DNA of 64,000 nucleotides from Metellina segmentata. Lineage: Eukaryota; Arthropoda; Arachnida; Araneae; Tetragnathidae. Below, one piece after another: positions 63,851 through 64,000 of the stretch (within the stretch, counting starts at the first letter, position 1; each line of letters opens with the position of its first letter). Location: the NCBI GenBank assembly GCA_947359465.1, contig OX375872.1, positions 13,345,518 through 13,409,517 on the forward strand, in the 5' to 3' direction. The notes under the pieces were generated by a model. The model ran no database searches, was not told the DNA's origin, and was given only the letters and a program-made list of their open reading frames with translations. Made by a program: the position numbers and the translations under genes.

Positions 63851-64000
63851 TATTCGGTCCCACCAAAGACCGTCATGTACATTTGTGCCCGTTAAATATG
63901 TCTTAGCCTCAAATGTCTTCAGGTTGGCACGGTGTAGAAGTTTGGGGACTGCCTGCTTGGGTGTTGATCTCGTTTCATCAGACCGTTATTCAAAATTACG
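63851..64000 (+). mobile_element. SINE-A, continues past the right edge
   Basis: ccaccaaagaccgtcatgta, then cctcaaatgtcttcaggttg and catcagaccgttattcaaaa. It forms a tail-outward inverted pair with the preceding copy. Confidence 0.75.

Overview
The window is AT-rich nuclear DNA from a eukaryote, almost certainly an arthropod. The evidence is a gene with canonical GT/AG introns of up to 7 kb, tRNA-derived SINEs, Tc1/mariner, hAT, pogo-like and piggyBac-like DNA transposons, and short-unit satellites. The transposon mix and the large introns would fit a chelicerate such as a spider, but that is inference; no marker gene fixes the species. There are no bacterial operons, rRNA genes or genuine tRNA genes.

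Two host transcription units can be supported. (1) A minus-strand gene runs from a non-coding first exon near 28.86 kb down to a poly(A) signal at 3.92 kb. Seven coding exons (24440-24503, 24262-24341, 16891-17044, 13369-13496, 9127-9300, 4872-5022, 4012-4232) join in frame to give a 323-residue secreted protein. It has a signal peptide, no cysteine in the mature part, and two diverged copies of an all-helical module of about 150 residues. I do not recognise the family, and it is the best candidate here for something undescribed. (2) A plus-strand promoter (CRE, an inverted CCAAT pair, TATA box) lies at 54.82-54.88 kb, followed by a 48-bp exon encoding the start of a signal peptide (54983-55030). 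The rest of that gene is not visible before 64000. Two weaker candidate first exons or short ORFs lie at 62587 and 33298.

Everything else is repeat-derived. From left to right: the start of a piggyBac-like transposase at the left edge; a ~105-bp satellite (1.4-3.1 kb); the gene body (4-28.9 kb), whose introns are packed with SINEs, a dimeric 123-bp satellite, a Helitron-like element, two Tc1 fossils (one carrying a fold-back element), a hAT fossil, a pogo-like fossil and a 1-kb inverted-repeat element; a ~350-bp satellite (29.1-32.6 kb); a non-LTR retrotransposon 3' fragment (35.8 kb); a nearly intact Tc1 (38.84-40.25 kb); piggyBac-type MITEs carrying a ~47-bp minisatellite; a decayed mariner (41.6-42.9 kb); more SINEs and Helitron-like copies; the second promoter; then satellites, a (TA)n tract and another decayed Tc1 (60.5-61.7 kb).

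Three themes recur. Most unique stretches have themselves become short tandem arrays with locus-specific units of about 50-350 bp. A tRNA-derived SINE (here SINE-A) is the commonest insertion and is repeatedly found as inverted pairs. A second tRNA-like SINE (SINE-B) and a family of GATATC-centred palindromes are also dispersed. Family names SINE-A, SINE-B and SINE-C are labels used only in this answer.
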